Shown piece after piece: positions 40,338 through 51,407 of a stretch of 64,000 nucleotides of DNA. The stretch lies in contig OZ242020.1 in the NCBI GenBank assembly GCA_965204875.1, positions 2,170,001-2,234,000 of the forward strand, read 5' to 3'. The translations under genes and the position numbers were made by a program. How positions within the stretch are numbered: position 1 is the stretch's first letter; every line of letters starts with the position of its first letter. The notes under the pieces are model-generated. The model was not told where the DNA came from. It did no database searches and worked only from the letters and a program-made list of their open reading frames with translations. This DNA is from Aldehydirespirator sp965204875. GTDB taxonomy: Bacteria; Actinomycetota; Acidimicrobiia; Acidimicrobiales; Aldehydirespiratoraceae.

Positions 40338-42089
40338 ATGCGCACCGACCTTTGCGGCAGCCTCCGGCTGGCCGACGCCGGGCGGGCGGTGGTCGTCTGC
40401 GGCTGGGTGGACCGCCGCCGCGAGCACAGCGAGCATCTCGCCTTTGTGGACCTGCGCGACCACAGCGGCGTGCTGCAGTGCGTGGTGGACGGGGCCCGCG
40501 ACCTGCGCTCGGAGTACGTGGTGCGCATCTCGGGCAAGGTGTGCGAGCGCCCCGCCGGCACGGCCAACCCCGCGCTGCCCACGGGTGACGTCGAGTTGCA
40601 GGACTGCACCGTCGAGACGCTCTCGGGGGCCGAGCCGCCGCCGTTCCCGCTCGATGAGCGCGGCGAGGTGGACGAGACGCTGCGCCTGCGGCACCGCTAC
40701 GTCGACCTGCGCAAGCCGAGGATGCAGCGCAACCTGCGAGCCCGCGCGGGCCTCAACCGTGCCGTGCGGCAGGCCATGGACGCTCAGGGTTTCATCGAGG
40801 TCGAGACGCCGCTGCTGATCGCGTCCACGCCGGAGGGCGCCCGCGATTTCGTGGTTCCCTCGCGCAAGGAGCCGGGCGCTTTCTACGCGCTGCCCCAGAG
40901 TCCCCAGATCTTCAAGCAGCTGGCCATGGTGGGCGGCATCGACCGCTACTACCAGATCGCCCGCTGCCTGCGCGACGAGGACCTGCGCGCCGACCGGCAG
41001 TTCGAGTTCTCGCAGCTAGACGTGGAGGCCTCGTTCGTGGGCCGTTCCGACGTGCTCGGCTTCGTCTCGGCGGCCGTGGTCGCGGCCACGGTCGAGGTCG
41101 CCGGCGTCGATCCCGGCGAGATACCCCTCATGACCTGGCACGAGGCGATGGAGCGCTTCGGGTCCGACAAGCCCGACACTCGCTTCGGCATGGAACTGGC
41201 CGAACTGACGCCGCTGTTCGCCGGCACGGAGGCCCGAGTGTTCCAGGCGCCTTGCGTCAAGGGGATCCGCCTCAGCGGCGGCGCAGACTCGCTGTCGCGC
41301 AGCCGCATCGACGAGCTGGTCGCTGCCTGCCAGCGCTGGGGCGCCAGGGGACTGGCTTGGATGCGGGTCGTCGCCTCCGATGCGGGCGGCACCGCGCTCG
41401 ACGCGGGGGTGGCCAAGTTCCTTTCGGAGTCCGAGGCCGCAGGGGTGATCGATGCTCTGGGGGCGCGTGCGGGCGACATGGTGTTCCTCGTGGCCGACGA
41501 GCGCCCGACGGTGCGCCGCGTGCTGGGGCTGCTGCGCCTGGAGCTGGGCCGGCCCGCGGTCAACGACGGCAGCTTCAACTACCTGTGGGTGGTGGACTTC
41601 CCGCTGTTCGAGGGGATCGGCGCCAGCGGCGAGCCGATCCCGTCGCACCATCCCTTCACCATGCCCCACGAGGCCGACCTGCCACTGCTGACCTCGGGGG
41701 AGCCGCTGGGCAGCGAGGCGCTGCTCGGCGTTCGCAGCCAGGCCTATGACCTGGTGCTCAACGGCTGGGAGCTGGGCTCGGGCAGCGTGCGCATCCACCG
41801 CGGCGACGTGCAGCAGCGCATCTTCGAGCTGCTGGGCATCACGCAGGAGCAGGCCCGCTCGCGCTTCGGCTTCCTGCTCGACGCCTTCAAATACGGCGCC
41901 CCGCCCCATGCCGGCTTCGCGGTGGGCCTCGACCGCCTGGCGGCTCTGCTGGTGGGCGAGGAGAACATCCGCGAGGTGATCGCCTTCCCCAAGACCCAGT
42001 CGGGGGCCGATCCCCTGACCGGAGCGCCCAGCCCCATCGCCGGCGCCCACCTGCGGGAGCTGGGCCTGCAAATCCCGCCCCCTTCCTAG
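40338..42089 (+). CDS. aspS: Aspartyl-tRNA synthetase
   Basis: The product is 583 residues from ATG 40338 (MRTDLCGSLRLADAGRAVVV), which matches the normal family N-terminus; in-frame ATGs at 40314 and 40248 would add repeat-encoded residues. Visible parts: an N-terminal OB-fold anticodon domain (VCGWVDRRREHSEHLAFVDL), class II motif 2 RYYQIARCLRDEDLRADRQF, an inserted bacterial GAD domain, and motif 3 GLDRLAALLVGEENIREVIA. Whether it also charges tRNA-Asn cannot be told here. It forms an operon with hisS. Confidence 0.95.
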   Translation: MRTDLCGSLRLADAGRAVVVCGWVDRRREHSEHLAFVDLRDHSGVLQCVVDGARDLRSEYVVRISGKVCERPAGTANPALPTGDVELQDCTVETLSGAEPPPFPLDERGEVDETLRLRHRYVDLRKPRMQRNLRARAGLNRAVRQAMDAQGFIEVETPLLIASTPEGARDFVVPSRKEPGAFYALPQSPQIFKQLAMVGGIDRYYQIARCLRDEDLRADRQFEFSQLDVEASFVGRSDVLGFVSAAVVAATVEVAGVDPGEIPLMTWHEAMERFGSDKPDTRFGMELAELTPLFAGTEARVFQAPCVKGIRLSGGADSLSRSRIDELVAACQRWGARGLAWMRVVASDAGGTALDAGVAKFLSESEAAGVIDALGARAGDMVFLVADERPTVRRVLGLLRLELGRPAVNDGSFNYLWVVDFPLFEGIGASGEPIPSHHPFTMPHEADLPLLTSGEPLGSEALLGVRSQAYDLVLNGWELGSGSVRIHRGDVQQRIFELLGITQEQARSRFGFLLDAFKYGAPPHAGFAVGLDRLAALLVGEENIREVIAFPKTQSGADPLTGAPSPIAGAHLRELGLQIPPPS

Positions 42090-42190
42090 GAGAGCGTGCC
42101 CGCAAGCGCGTGGCGGGCCGGGTGCGGCCGTGGTGCTGCTCGAGGCTGGGACCGCCGGGGTCGCCGGCAGCGTTGTCCTAGGGTTGGAGC

Positions 42191-43597
42191 GTGGCGGGTG
42201 ACTTGTTCGAGTCGGCGGCGTCGGAGCGTCTCAGGGGCAGGGCGCCGCTGGCGGCGCGGCTGCGGCCCCGCACCCTGGCAGAGATCGTCGGCCAGCGCCA
42301 CCTGGTCGGGCCGGGCCGGCCGCTCCGGGAGCTGATCGAGGCCGACCGGCTCTCGTCGGTGATCCTGTGGGGCCCGCCGGGCACCGGCAAGACGACGCTG
42401 GCCCGGGTGGTGGCGCTCACCACGTCCAAGACCTTCGAGGAGCTCTCCGCGGTCACGGCCGGCGTCGCCGACGTGCGCGGCGTGATCGAGCGCGCCCGGG
42501 ACCGCCTGGGCACCCGTGGCACCGGCACGATCCTGTTCCTGGACGAGGTGCACCGCTTCAACAAGGCTCAGCAGGACAGGCTGCTGCCGGCGGTGGAGGA
42601 CGGGCTGATCGTGCTGATCGGGGCCACCACCGAGAACCCGCACTTCGAGGTGAACCCGCCGCTGATGTCGCGCTCGACGCTGTTCCGGCTCGAGCCGCTG
42701 GACGTGGACGCGCTCAGCGAGCTGGTGCGCAGGGGTCTGGCCGCCGAGTCCGCCACGGCCGACGAGGATGCCGTGGAGCATCTCAGCAGTCGCAGCGCCG
42801 GCGACGGCCGCCACGCGCTGACCGGCATCGAGGTCGCCATCGCCCTGGCCCGCCGCCGGGGCAGCAGGGCCTCGGGCGCTTCGGGCGCTTCGGGTGAGTC
42901 GGATGGCTCGGGCGCTTCGGGTGGCTCGGGTGGCTCGGGTGCTTCGGATGCCTCGGTTGGGTCCGCGGGGACTGCCCATGTGACGCTCGCCGATGCCGAG
43001 GCCGCCGCCGACGCCAAGGCGGTCCGCTACGGGCGTGACGGCCACTACGACGTGATCAGCGCCTTCATCAAGAGCATCCGCGGCTCCGACCCCGACGCCG
43101 GGCTCTACTGGCTGGGACGGATGCTGGAGGCGGGCGAGGACCCGCGCTTCATCGCCCGGCGGCTGTTGATCCTTGCCTCCGAGGACATCGGCCTCGCCGA
43201 CGACGGCGCCCTGTTGGTGGCCGACGCGACGGCCCGTGCCGTGGAGTACGTGGGGCTGCCGGAGGCGCAGCTCAACCTGGCCCACGCAGTGGTGAGGCTC
43301 GCCACCGCGCCCAAGTCCAACAGGGTGACCGTCGCCCTGGGCCGCGCCGCCGCAGACGCCCGGGCGCCCGGCGCGGCGGAGGTGCCGGCGCACCTGCGCG
43401 ACGCCCACTACGCGGGTGCGGAGTCACTCGGCCACGGGATCGGCTACCGCTACCCCCACGACGATCCCGGCGGCTGGGTGCCCCAGCAGCACCGGCCCGC
43501 CGAGGTCGCCGGCAACGTCTACTACGAGCCCTCCGAGCACGGCGCCGAGGCCGACCTCGCCGCGCGCTGGCCGGGCTTGCGCAGCGGCGCCGGCTAG
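42191..43597 (+). CDS. rarA: Replication-associated recombination protein A (RarA/MgsA), AAA+ ATPase
   Basis: The product is 468 residues from GTG 42191. The AAA+ motor is complete: VILWGPPGTGKTTLARVVA, TILFLDEVHRFNKAQQD, IGATTENPHFEVNPPLMSR. The C-terminal tetramerisation part is present (RDAHYAGAESLGHGIGYRYPHDDPGGWV is split over residues 395-425). Between lid and C-terminal domain, about residues 228-260 form a Gly/Ser/Ala/Asp run encoded by 9-bp repeats (GGCGCTTCG-like), a slippage insertion not found in typical RarA. It handles stalled replication forks. It lies 101 bases after aspS. Confidence 0.93.
   Translation: MAGDLFESAASERLRGRAPLAARLRPRTLAEIVGQRHLVGPGRPLRELIEADRLSSVILWGPPGTGKTTLARVVALTTSKTFEELSAVTAGVADVRGVIERARDRLGTRGTGTILFLDEVHRFNKAQQDRLLPAVEDGLIVLIGATTENPHFEVNPPLMSRSTLFRLEPLDVDALSELVRRGLAAESATADEDAVEHLSSRSAGDGRHALTGIEVAIALARRRGSRASGASGASGESDGSGASGGSGGSGASDASVGSAGTAHVTLADAEAAADAKAVRYGRDGHYDVISAFIKSIRGSDPDAGLYWLGRMLEAGEDPRFIARRLLILASEDIGLADDGALLVADATARAVEYVGLPEAQLNLAHAVVRLATAPKSNRVTVALGRAAADARAPGAAEVPAHLRDAHYAGAESLGHGIGYRYPHDDPGGWVPQQHRPAEVAGNVYYEPSEHGAEADLAARWPGLRSGAG
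42879..42970 (+). repeat. 9-bp microsatellite-like insertion in rarA
   Basis: About ten imperfect copies of TCGGGCGCT/TCGGGTGGC encode an alternating Ser-Gly-Ala/Gly run. The frame is kept. It lies between two folded domains, where a flexible insertion is tolerated. Confidence 0.75.
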
Positions 43598-43788
43598 AGC
43601 CGCCGGCGGCCGAGCAGCCGTCACCCTTTGCTCTGGGGAATCCGGGCCGGCCCGCACAGCTGCGAAGCGTGTCGTGAACATCCCGCGCCCCTTGATCGCC
43701 GGGAGGCGGGCACTGCGTCGCACAGCGGTATCGTCCGACGAGGCCGCGCCTTCGCAGAACAGATGGTGCTTCACGGTATCTTGGCACG

Positions 43789-44319
43789 ATGAGCGCTGTC
43801 GATCTGGCCGCTGTGATCGTCGCCGTCGTGTGCCTCGCCACGGTGGCCGTGCTGACCGTGGCCATCGTCTCGCTGGTGCGGTCCCTGCGCGAGCTGCACG
43901 GCGTGGTCGACGAGCTCAGGGCGTCCGCCCTGCCCATGGTGGACGACCTGCGAGCCACCGTGGCCCATGCCGATGCCGAGCTGAGCCGCGTGGACGGCGT
44001 GATCGGGCGCGCCGAGCGCGTCGCGGTCACCGTCGACCATGCCAGCCGCCTCACCCACAAGGCGTTCGCCCCGCCGCTCATCAAGGGCCTGTCACTGGTC
44101 TCGGGCGCCGGTCACGCAGGCCGCCGCCTGCGCGAGCGCCGTCGGGCGCGACGCTCGCTGGACGTGGCGGCGACCTCGACCTTGACCCCCGCTCCTGGCG
44201 ATGCGGCATCAGTGCTCGTGGGTGCCCCAGAGTCTGCGAGGACACTGCCATCTGCGGGGACACCGCGCCAGCGGCCGGCAACCGCCACCGGCAGCGCACG
44301 CCGGCGGAGGCGGCGGTGA
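43789..44319 (+). CDS. DUF948 family membrane-anchored protein
   Basis: The product is 176 residues. An N-terminal transmembrane helix (LAAVIVAVVCLATVAVLTVA) is followed by a coiled-coil (SLRELHGVVDELRASALPMV, then VAHADAELSRVDGVIGRAER), as in DUF948 proteins found before alaS in many Actinobacteria, and a disordered basic tail. The function is unknown; the context suggests an envelope or cell-division-linked role. The stop overlaps the next start by GTGA. Confidence 0.75.
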   Translation: MSAVDLAAVIVAVVCLATVAVLTVAIVSLVRSLRELHGVVDELRASALPMVDDLRATVAHADAELSRVDGVIGRAERVAVTVDHASRLTHKAFAPPLIKGLSLVSGAGHAGRRLRERRRARRSLDVAATSTLTPAPGDAASVLVGAPESARTLPSAGTPRQRPATATGSARRRRRR

Positions 44320-44629
44320 GGCGCCTGTGGTGGCTCGGCGCCGGCTACTTCGCCGGCCTGGCCACGGCCGCATGGATCAGGGGCAAGGTGCGCCGCGCCG
44401 CCGAGCGCTACACGCCCGAGCATGTCCGCGGTGCGGTTGCGGGCCGCGCACGCGACCTCACCGACCGGGCCCGCCAGAGCGCGGAGAGCGGCTCCCGCCG
44501 GGCGGCGGGCGAGGTCAGGCGCGTGGCCGGCGACATCGCCGCCGCCGCCGCCGAGGGGCGCGCCGCCATGCGCCGGACCGAGACCGAGCTGCGGGGGCGA
44601 GGGCCGGCCACGGGGGGTGAGGAGCAGCC

Positions 44630-44633
<4 letters not shown>
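44316..44633 (+). CDS. Small membrane protein of the DUF6167 type upstream of alaS
   Basis: The product is 105 residues from GTG 44316, which overlaps the stop of the DUF948 gene. The N-terminus is hydrophobic (LWWLGAGYFAGLATAAWI), then RYTPEHVRGAVAGRARDLTD and a long charged helical segment. A small protein with this layout, between DUF948 and alaS, is common in Actinobacteria and is annotated DUF6167 in Streptomyces. The stop overlaps the alaS ATG (ATGA), so three genes are coupled. The function is unknown. Confidence 0.7.
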
Positions 44634-47197
<2,564 letters not shown>

Positions 47198-47620
47198 GTG
47201 CGGGCCCTCGGGCTCGACCTGGGGACGCGCCGCGTGGGTGTGGCGGTGTGCGATTCGGCGGGCACGGTGGCCACCCCGGTCGAGACGCTGACCCGCAGCG
47301 GCGAGGCGCAGCGGGACCTGCAGTCGATGGTCGGTCTGGTGCGGGAGTGGGCGGCTGAGATCGTCGTCGTCGGCCTGCCGCTGTCGCTGGACGGAGGGCA
47401 GGGCCCGGCCGCGCAGGGCGCCCTGGCCGAGGCAGCGGCGCTGCGCGAGCGCTTGGACGTGCCGGTGGTCTGCTATGACGAGCGTCTCACAACGGTCATC
47501 GCGCATCGCAGGCTCATCGAGCAGGAGATGCCCGGGAGGGCGCGCCGCCGCGTGGTCGATCAGGTGGCGGCCGCGGTGATGCTGCAGGGCTGGCTCGACG
47601 CCGGAATGCCCGATGGCTGA
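47198..47620 (+). CDS. ruvX: RuvX/YqgF family RNase H-like nuclease (putative pre-16S rRNA nuclease)
   Basis: The product is 140 residues from GTG 47198, right after the alaS TGA. The RNase H fold shows LGLDLGTRRVGVAVCDSAG, VVVGLPLSLDGGQGP, CYDERLTTVIAHRRL and DQVAAAVMLQGWLD, with the acidic residues of the family in place. YqgF/RuvX has been implicated in 16S rRNA 5' maturation. It overlaps the mltG start by eight bases. Confidence 0.92.
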   Translation: MRALGLDLGTRRVGVAVCDSAGTVATPVETLTRSGEAQRDLQSMVGLVREWAAEIVVVGLPLSLDGGQGPAAQGALAEAAALRERLDVPVVCYDERLTTVIAHRRLIEQEMPGRARRRVVDQVAAAVMLQGWLDAGMPDG

Positions 47621-49133
47621 ACACGGATCGGGCCGGCGCCGCCGGTCGCGGTTCTGGGACTCGCTGACCGGCCGCGCCGAGGGCGCCGCAGATCCTGTTG
47701 AGGAGGCGTTGTCGCGGGTGCGGCAGCAGGGGCAAGGAGCGGCCGGAATGTCTCGGCAACCCGTGGACGAGGCGTTTTCGCCGGGGCCGCAACGGGGGCA
47801 AGGAGCGGAGGCGTTGTCACGGGTGCCTCAACCGGGGCCGCCCGGGCCTCGGCCCCGGCCGCTGCGCCGCTCGGATCGCCGTGCTGCCAAGAGGTCAGGC
47901 GCCGTTGCCCGAGAGTGGTCGCCGATCAGTGCGGGCGAGATGGTCGTGGTGGAGGAGGAACTGGGCGACGATCCCCTCGTCGATCCCGTCTATGACGCCA
48001 ACGATCGCAACTGGGTCCGCTACCGACCGTTCTGGGGGGGCTTCGCACGCTGGGTCGTGCTCGGCGTGCTGGTCGTCCTCGCTGTGCTGTGGGTGCGCGG
48101 CCGCGTCTATGGCTGGGTCGACGCGCAGGTGACCCCCGCGGGACCGCGGGGCGACGCGGTGGAGCTCACCATCGTGGCGGGCAGCTCCGTCAACGCCATC
48201 GCCGGGGACCTCCAGAGCGCTGGCGTGGTCTCCAACGCCACCGTTTTCCGATACTGGCTGCGTTGCGAGGGGAAGTTGACGATCATCGGATTCCTCGGCT
48301 GCGACGCGGCGACCGATGTGGATGCCGGGGACTACATCCTGTATGAGAACATGGACTTCGAGTCGGTGCTGCAGGTGCTCGACGCCGGGCCCGTGCCCGA
48401 GGTGTTCGAGTTCGTCACCATTCCCGAGGGGCTCCGCTGGTCCGATATGGTCACCCGGCTGATGGCCGAGAACCCCGCCTTCGAGCGCGAGGATCTCGAA
48501 GCGGCCTATGCCTCGCTGGTACGCGAGGCGGCGTACCTGCCAGACGATGCGCCGGTGAGGAACCTCGAAGGGATGCTCTTCCCGGCGACCTATGACATAG
48601 CTCCCGACAACCTGTCCGACGAGCAGGGCCTGCTGCTGCGCATGTCCGATGAGTTCGACAAGCGTTTCGCCAGGCTGCTGGACGACCCGGGCATGCATCC
48701 CGACATCGTCGAGTTGGGACTGGATCCCTACGACGTCGTCATTGTGGCCAGCCTCGTGGAGCGCGAGGCGCTGGTGCCGTCCGAGCGCGCCAAGATCGCC
48801 CGCGTGGTCTACAACCGGCTGACCGAGGGGATGCGGCTCGACATCGACGCCACCGCCTGCTACGCGGCCGGCAAGCCCTGCACCGAGCTGACCCTGGCCG
48901 ACCTTCGCTCGGAGTCGCCCTGGAACACCCGGGCCGTGCCCGGGCTGCCGCCCACGCCCATCGCCGCCCCCGGCGAGGCCTCCCTGGTGGCGGCGCTGCA
49001 GCCCGTTGACGGCGACTGGCTCTACTACGTCCGCACCGACGAGGGCGGGGTGCACGGCGCGCACCACTTCCACCGCACGCTGGACGAGCACAACGAGCAG
49101 GTGTTGATCTGCCGCGAACTCGGCTACTGCTGA
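47613..49133 (+). CDS. mltG: Endolytic murein transglycosylase MltG (YceG)
   Basis: The product is 506 residues from ATG 47613. The first about 145 residues are cytoplasmic and include a duplicated stretch (GAGGCGTT blocks at 47703, 47769 and 47808; EEALSRVRQQGQGAAG against GAEALSRVPQPG). A transmembrane helix (WVVLGVLVVLAVLWVRG) precedes the LysM-like and catalytic parts: LEGMLFPATYDI, the catalytic Glu in VIVASLVEREA, and the terminal PGLPPTPIAAPGEASLVAAL. MltG cleaves nascent glycan strands to release them from the synthase. The order alaS-ruvX-mltG-aroE is typical of Actinobacteria. Confidence 0.94.
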   Translation: MAEHGSGRRRRSRFWDSLTGRAEGAADPVEEALSRVRQQGQGAAGMSRQPVDEAFSPGPQRGQGAEALSRVPQPGPPGPRPRPLRRSDRRAAKRSGAVAREWSPISAGEMVVVEEELGDDPLVDPVYDANDRNWVRYRPFWGGFARWVVLGVLVVLAVLWVRGRVYGWVDAQVTPAGPRGDAVELTIVAGSSVNAIAGDLQSAGVVSNATVFRYWLRCEGKLTIIGFLGCDAATDVDAGDYILYENMDFESVLQVLDAGPVPEVFEFVTIPEGLRWSDMVTRLMAENPAFEREDLEAAYASLVREAAYLPDDAPVRNLEGMLFPATYDIAPDNLSDEQGLLLRMSDEFDKRFARLLDDPGMHPDIVELGLDPYDVVIVASLVEREALVPSERAKIARVVYNRLTEGMRLDIDATACYAAGKPCTELTLADLRSESPWNTRAVPGLPPTPIAAPGEASLVAALQPVDGDWLYYVRTDEGGVHGAHHFHRTLDEHNEQVLICRELGYC

Positions 49134-49138
49134 GCGCC

Positions 49139-50137
49139 GTGCCCGATCCTGTTGCGCGCGAGCCGGATCTCGAGGTTGATGGGAGCGGCTGTGTCCAAGA
49201 CCGATTCGAGCCGAAGCTGATGGGAGCGGCTGCGCCCGAGCCTGAGCCTGAGCCGAAGCTGATGGGAGCGGCTGCGCCCGAGCCTGAGCCTGAGCCGAAG
49301 CTGATGGGTGCTGATGTGCACGCCCCCGAGCCGACGCGTCTCGCGGCTGTGATCGGCGATCCCGTACGCCACTCGCGCTCGCCTGCAGTTCACAACGCGG
49401 CCTTCGCGGCGCTGGGACTTGACTGGGTGTTCACCGCCTTCGAGGTGCCCGCCGGCCGGGGCGCGGCCGCCCTTGATGCGATGAGGGTGCTGGGGTTGGC
49501 CGGGCTGTCGGTCACCATGCCGTTGAAGGCGGAGGTCGCTGCGGCGGCCGACTCCGCCGACGACGCGGTGCGAGCGGTCGGTGCGGCGAACTGCATCGTG
49601 GCCGCCGGCGGCGGGCTTCACGCGGTCAACACCGACGCCGAAGGCTTCCTGGCGGGACTGCGCGCCGATGCCGGGATCACTCCCGCCGAACGCCGCGTGG
49701 TGGTGCTGGGTGCCGGCGGTGCCGCCAGGGCTGTGGCATACGCCGCCGGCGCGTCCGGCGCCGCGGACGTCGCCGTCGTCAACCGGACGCCGGCCCGGGC
49801 CGAGGCCGCGGCCGGGATCGCGGGGCCGGCGGGCCGGGTCGGGACGCCGGCCGACATAGCTGAGGCCGGCATCGTGGTCAACGCAACATCGGTGGGCATG
49901 GGCGCCGATGTTGCGTTGCCCTGTGATCCCGATCTGCTGCACGGCGGCCAGGTGGTGGTGGACCTGGTGTACGAGCCGCTGGAGACGGCGTGGCTGGCCG
50001 AGCTGCGAAGGCGGGGGATAGGCGCCCACAACGGCCTCTCCATGCTGGTCGGTCAAGCGGCGCAAGCCTTCGAGCTCTGGACGGGGCTGCCGGCACCCCT
50101 GGAGGTGATGCGTAGAGCCGTTCTCGCCAACCCGTGA
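49139..50137 (+). CDS. aroE: Shikimate dehydrogenase
   Basis: The frame is open for 332 residues from GTG 49139, but the first about 55 come from tandem repeats; ATG 49304 (MGADVHAPEPTRLAAVIGDP) gives a normal 277-residue enzyme and is the likelier start. Substrate site VIGDPVRHSRSPAVHNAAF, catalytic Lys in MPLKAEVAAAA, NTDAEGF, and NADPH loop VLGAGGAARAVAYAA are intact. It reduces 3-dehydroshikimate in aromatic amino acid synthesis. Its end overlaps the prepilin peptidase start. Confidence 0.92.
   Translation: MPDPVAREPDLEVDGSGCVQDRFEPKLMGAAAPEPEPEPKLMGAAAPEPEPEPKLMGADVHAPEPTRLAAVIGDPVRHSRSPAVHNAAFAALGLDWVFTAFEVPAGRGAAALDAMRVLGLAGLSVTMPLKAEVAAAADSADDAVRAVGAANCIVAAGGGLHAVNTDAEGFLAGLRADAGITPAERRVVVLGAGGAARAVAYAAGASGAADVAVVNRTPARAEAAAGIAGPAGRVGTPADIAEAGIVVNATSVGMGADVALPCDPDLLHGGQVVVDLVYEPLETAWLAELRRRGIGAHNGLSMLVGQAAQAFELWTGLPAPLEVMRRAVLANP
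49179..49316 (+). repeat. Start-codon echoes of aroE (41-42 bp spacing, four copies)
   Basis: ATGGGAGCGGCTG occurs at 49179, 49220 and 49262, and a diverged copy, ATGGGTGCTGATG, at 49304 is the probable true start. The spacer GAGCCTGAGCCTGAGCCGAA is nearly identical in the last two units. The last three ATGs are in frame with aroE, the first is not. Confidence 0.85.
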
Positions 50138-51024
50138 GCACCACGGTTCTCGGGGTTGTGATGATCGCAGGTCTGGCCGCCGGAAGGGTCTCGGCGCTCG
50201 TCGCAGACCGCTACCGGCCTCGCCGGGCCGCGTTCCGGATCAGTCGCCGGCGCGGCCGGCGCCCCGTGCCGGTCACCGAGTTGGTCACCGCCGCGGCCTG
50301 GCTGGCCGTGGTGCATCGTTTCGGTCTCGGCTGGGCCGCGTTGCCGCCGCTAGTGGCCGCCACATCGCTGGTGACGCTGTCGGTGATCGACTTGCGCGTC
50401 TACCGGCTGCCCGACGCGGTCACATTGCCGGCGCTCGCAGCGAGCCTCGCCGCCGTCGTCGCTGCGTCCGCGGCGCTCGGTCGTCCCAGCGCCGTCGTGG
50501 CGGCGTCCCTCGTTGCCGCCGGCTACGGCGCGGTCATGTGGGCCGCCCACGAGATACAGCCCAGCGGCCTCGGCTTCGGTGACGTGAAGCTCGCGCCCCT
50601 GCTGGGATTGCACATCGGCTGGGTCGCCGGAGCCCTGCACTCGGGGTGGCGGCCGGTGGTCAGCCTCGCACTGCAGGCCCTGCTTATGAGCTGCCTGATC
50701 GGCGTCGCCACCGGCCTCGCCCTGGCGATGCTGAGACGCCGCGGCCACCGGATCCTCGACGATCCGGCCCCCGCCGGCGGCGATCCGATGCACACAGCTC
50801 CCGCCGACGATCCGGCTCCCGCCGGCCGCCCGCGCCCTGAGGCGCACCCGTTTCCTTCGCGGCGCCCGCCCAAACCCGCCAACGATCCGGTGCTCAGCGC
50901 CCACGGCGGCGACCCGGCCACCGCTGCCAGCCCGCGCCTGCGCGACACCAGCTTCCCGTTCGGCCCCGCACTGGCCGCCGGAACGATGATCGCCGTGCTG
51001 TTCTCAGAGGCGCTGGTCGCCTGA
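50134..51024 (+). CDS. Prepilin peptidase (A24 family)
   Basis: The product is 296 residues from GTG 50134. About six transmembrane helices surround the two aspartates of A24 peptidases: Asp in SVIDLRVYRLPDAVT and the GxGD-type GFGDVKLAPLLG. The N-terminal cysteine/methylation domain of bifunctional PilD is absent, as in many actinobacterial TadV/PilD homologues. A disordered Pro-rich stretch (about 205-265) interrupts the C-terminal region before a last hydrophobic segment. It would process type IV or Tad pilins; none are in the window. Confidence 0.85.
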   Translation: MSTTVLGVVMIAGLAAGRVSALVADRYRPRRAAFRISRRRGRRPVPVTELVTAAAWLAVVHRFGLGWAALPPLVAATSLVTLSVIDLRVYRLPDAVTLPALAASLAAVVAASAALGRPSAVVAASLVAAGYGAVMWAAHEIQPSGLGFGDVKLAPLLGLHIGWVAGALHSGWRPVVSLALQALLMSCLIGVATGLALAMLRRRGHRILDDPAPAGGDPMHTAPADDPAPAGRPRPEAHPFPSRRPPKPANDPVLSAHGGDPATAASPRLRDTSFPFGPALAAGTMIAVLFSEALVA

Positions 51025-51046
51025 GGCAGCAGCCCGGCAGAGATGC

Positions 51047-51379
51047 TCAGGCGCCGGGCAGCCTGGTCAACACGGCGATCCAGACGGAGACATTGGTCAC
51101 TGCGATGGTCGCCATCACCATGTACATCTGCCGCGCCTGGGTCCGCACGATCTCGGCCCGCTCCTTCGCAGCGTCAGCGAAGCCGGTCTTCATGTCGGCG
51201 CTCAAGCGCTGTTCGGCGGCCGCTAGGTGCTGTCCGGTCAGTGCTATGTCGTCCTTGGTGGCCACCTGATCCCAGCCGGCTGGCGGGAGCAGGTTCATCA
51301 GTGTGTCAGCAGACGACTCGTCCATCACTTCCACCAGGTTCGTGTATAGCGCAGCACGCTGTGCCTGTGTTGCGGGCAT
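51047..51379 (-). CDS. Small coiled-coil protein with a C-terminal TM helix, third gene of the R-M operon
   Basis: The product is 110 residues from ATG 51379. The N-terminal half (LYTNLVEVMDESSADTLMNL, then WDQVATKDDIALTG) and a charged helix (AAEQRLSADMKTGFADAAKE) are followed by one transmembrane segment (MYMVMATIAVTNVSVWIAVL). The layout recalls DUF1640/CCDC90-like proteins common in Acidimicrobiia. It starts 28 bases after the restriction gene stop on the same strand. A role in restriction is not evident. Confidence 0.65.
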   Translation of the reverse strand: MPATQAQRAALYTNLVEVMDESSADTLMNLLPPAGWDQVATKDDIALTGQHLAAAEQRLSADMKTGFADAAKERAEIVRTQARQMYMVMATIAVTNVSVWIAVLTRLPGA

Positions 51380-51407
51380 TGTATGGGCACACACGTTTGG
51401 CAACGCA

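Noticed and set aside
43598..43788. A small gene between rarA and the DUF948 gene.
   Set aside because: The frames there are open by composition only, with no ribosome site or conserved pattern; I see no feature in this 190-base gap.
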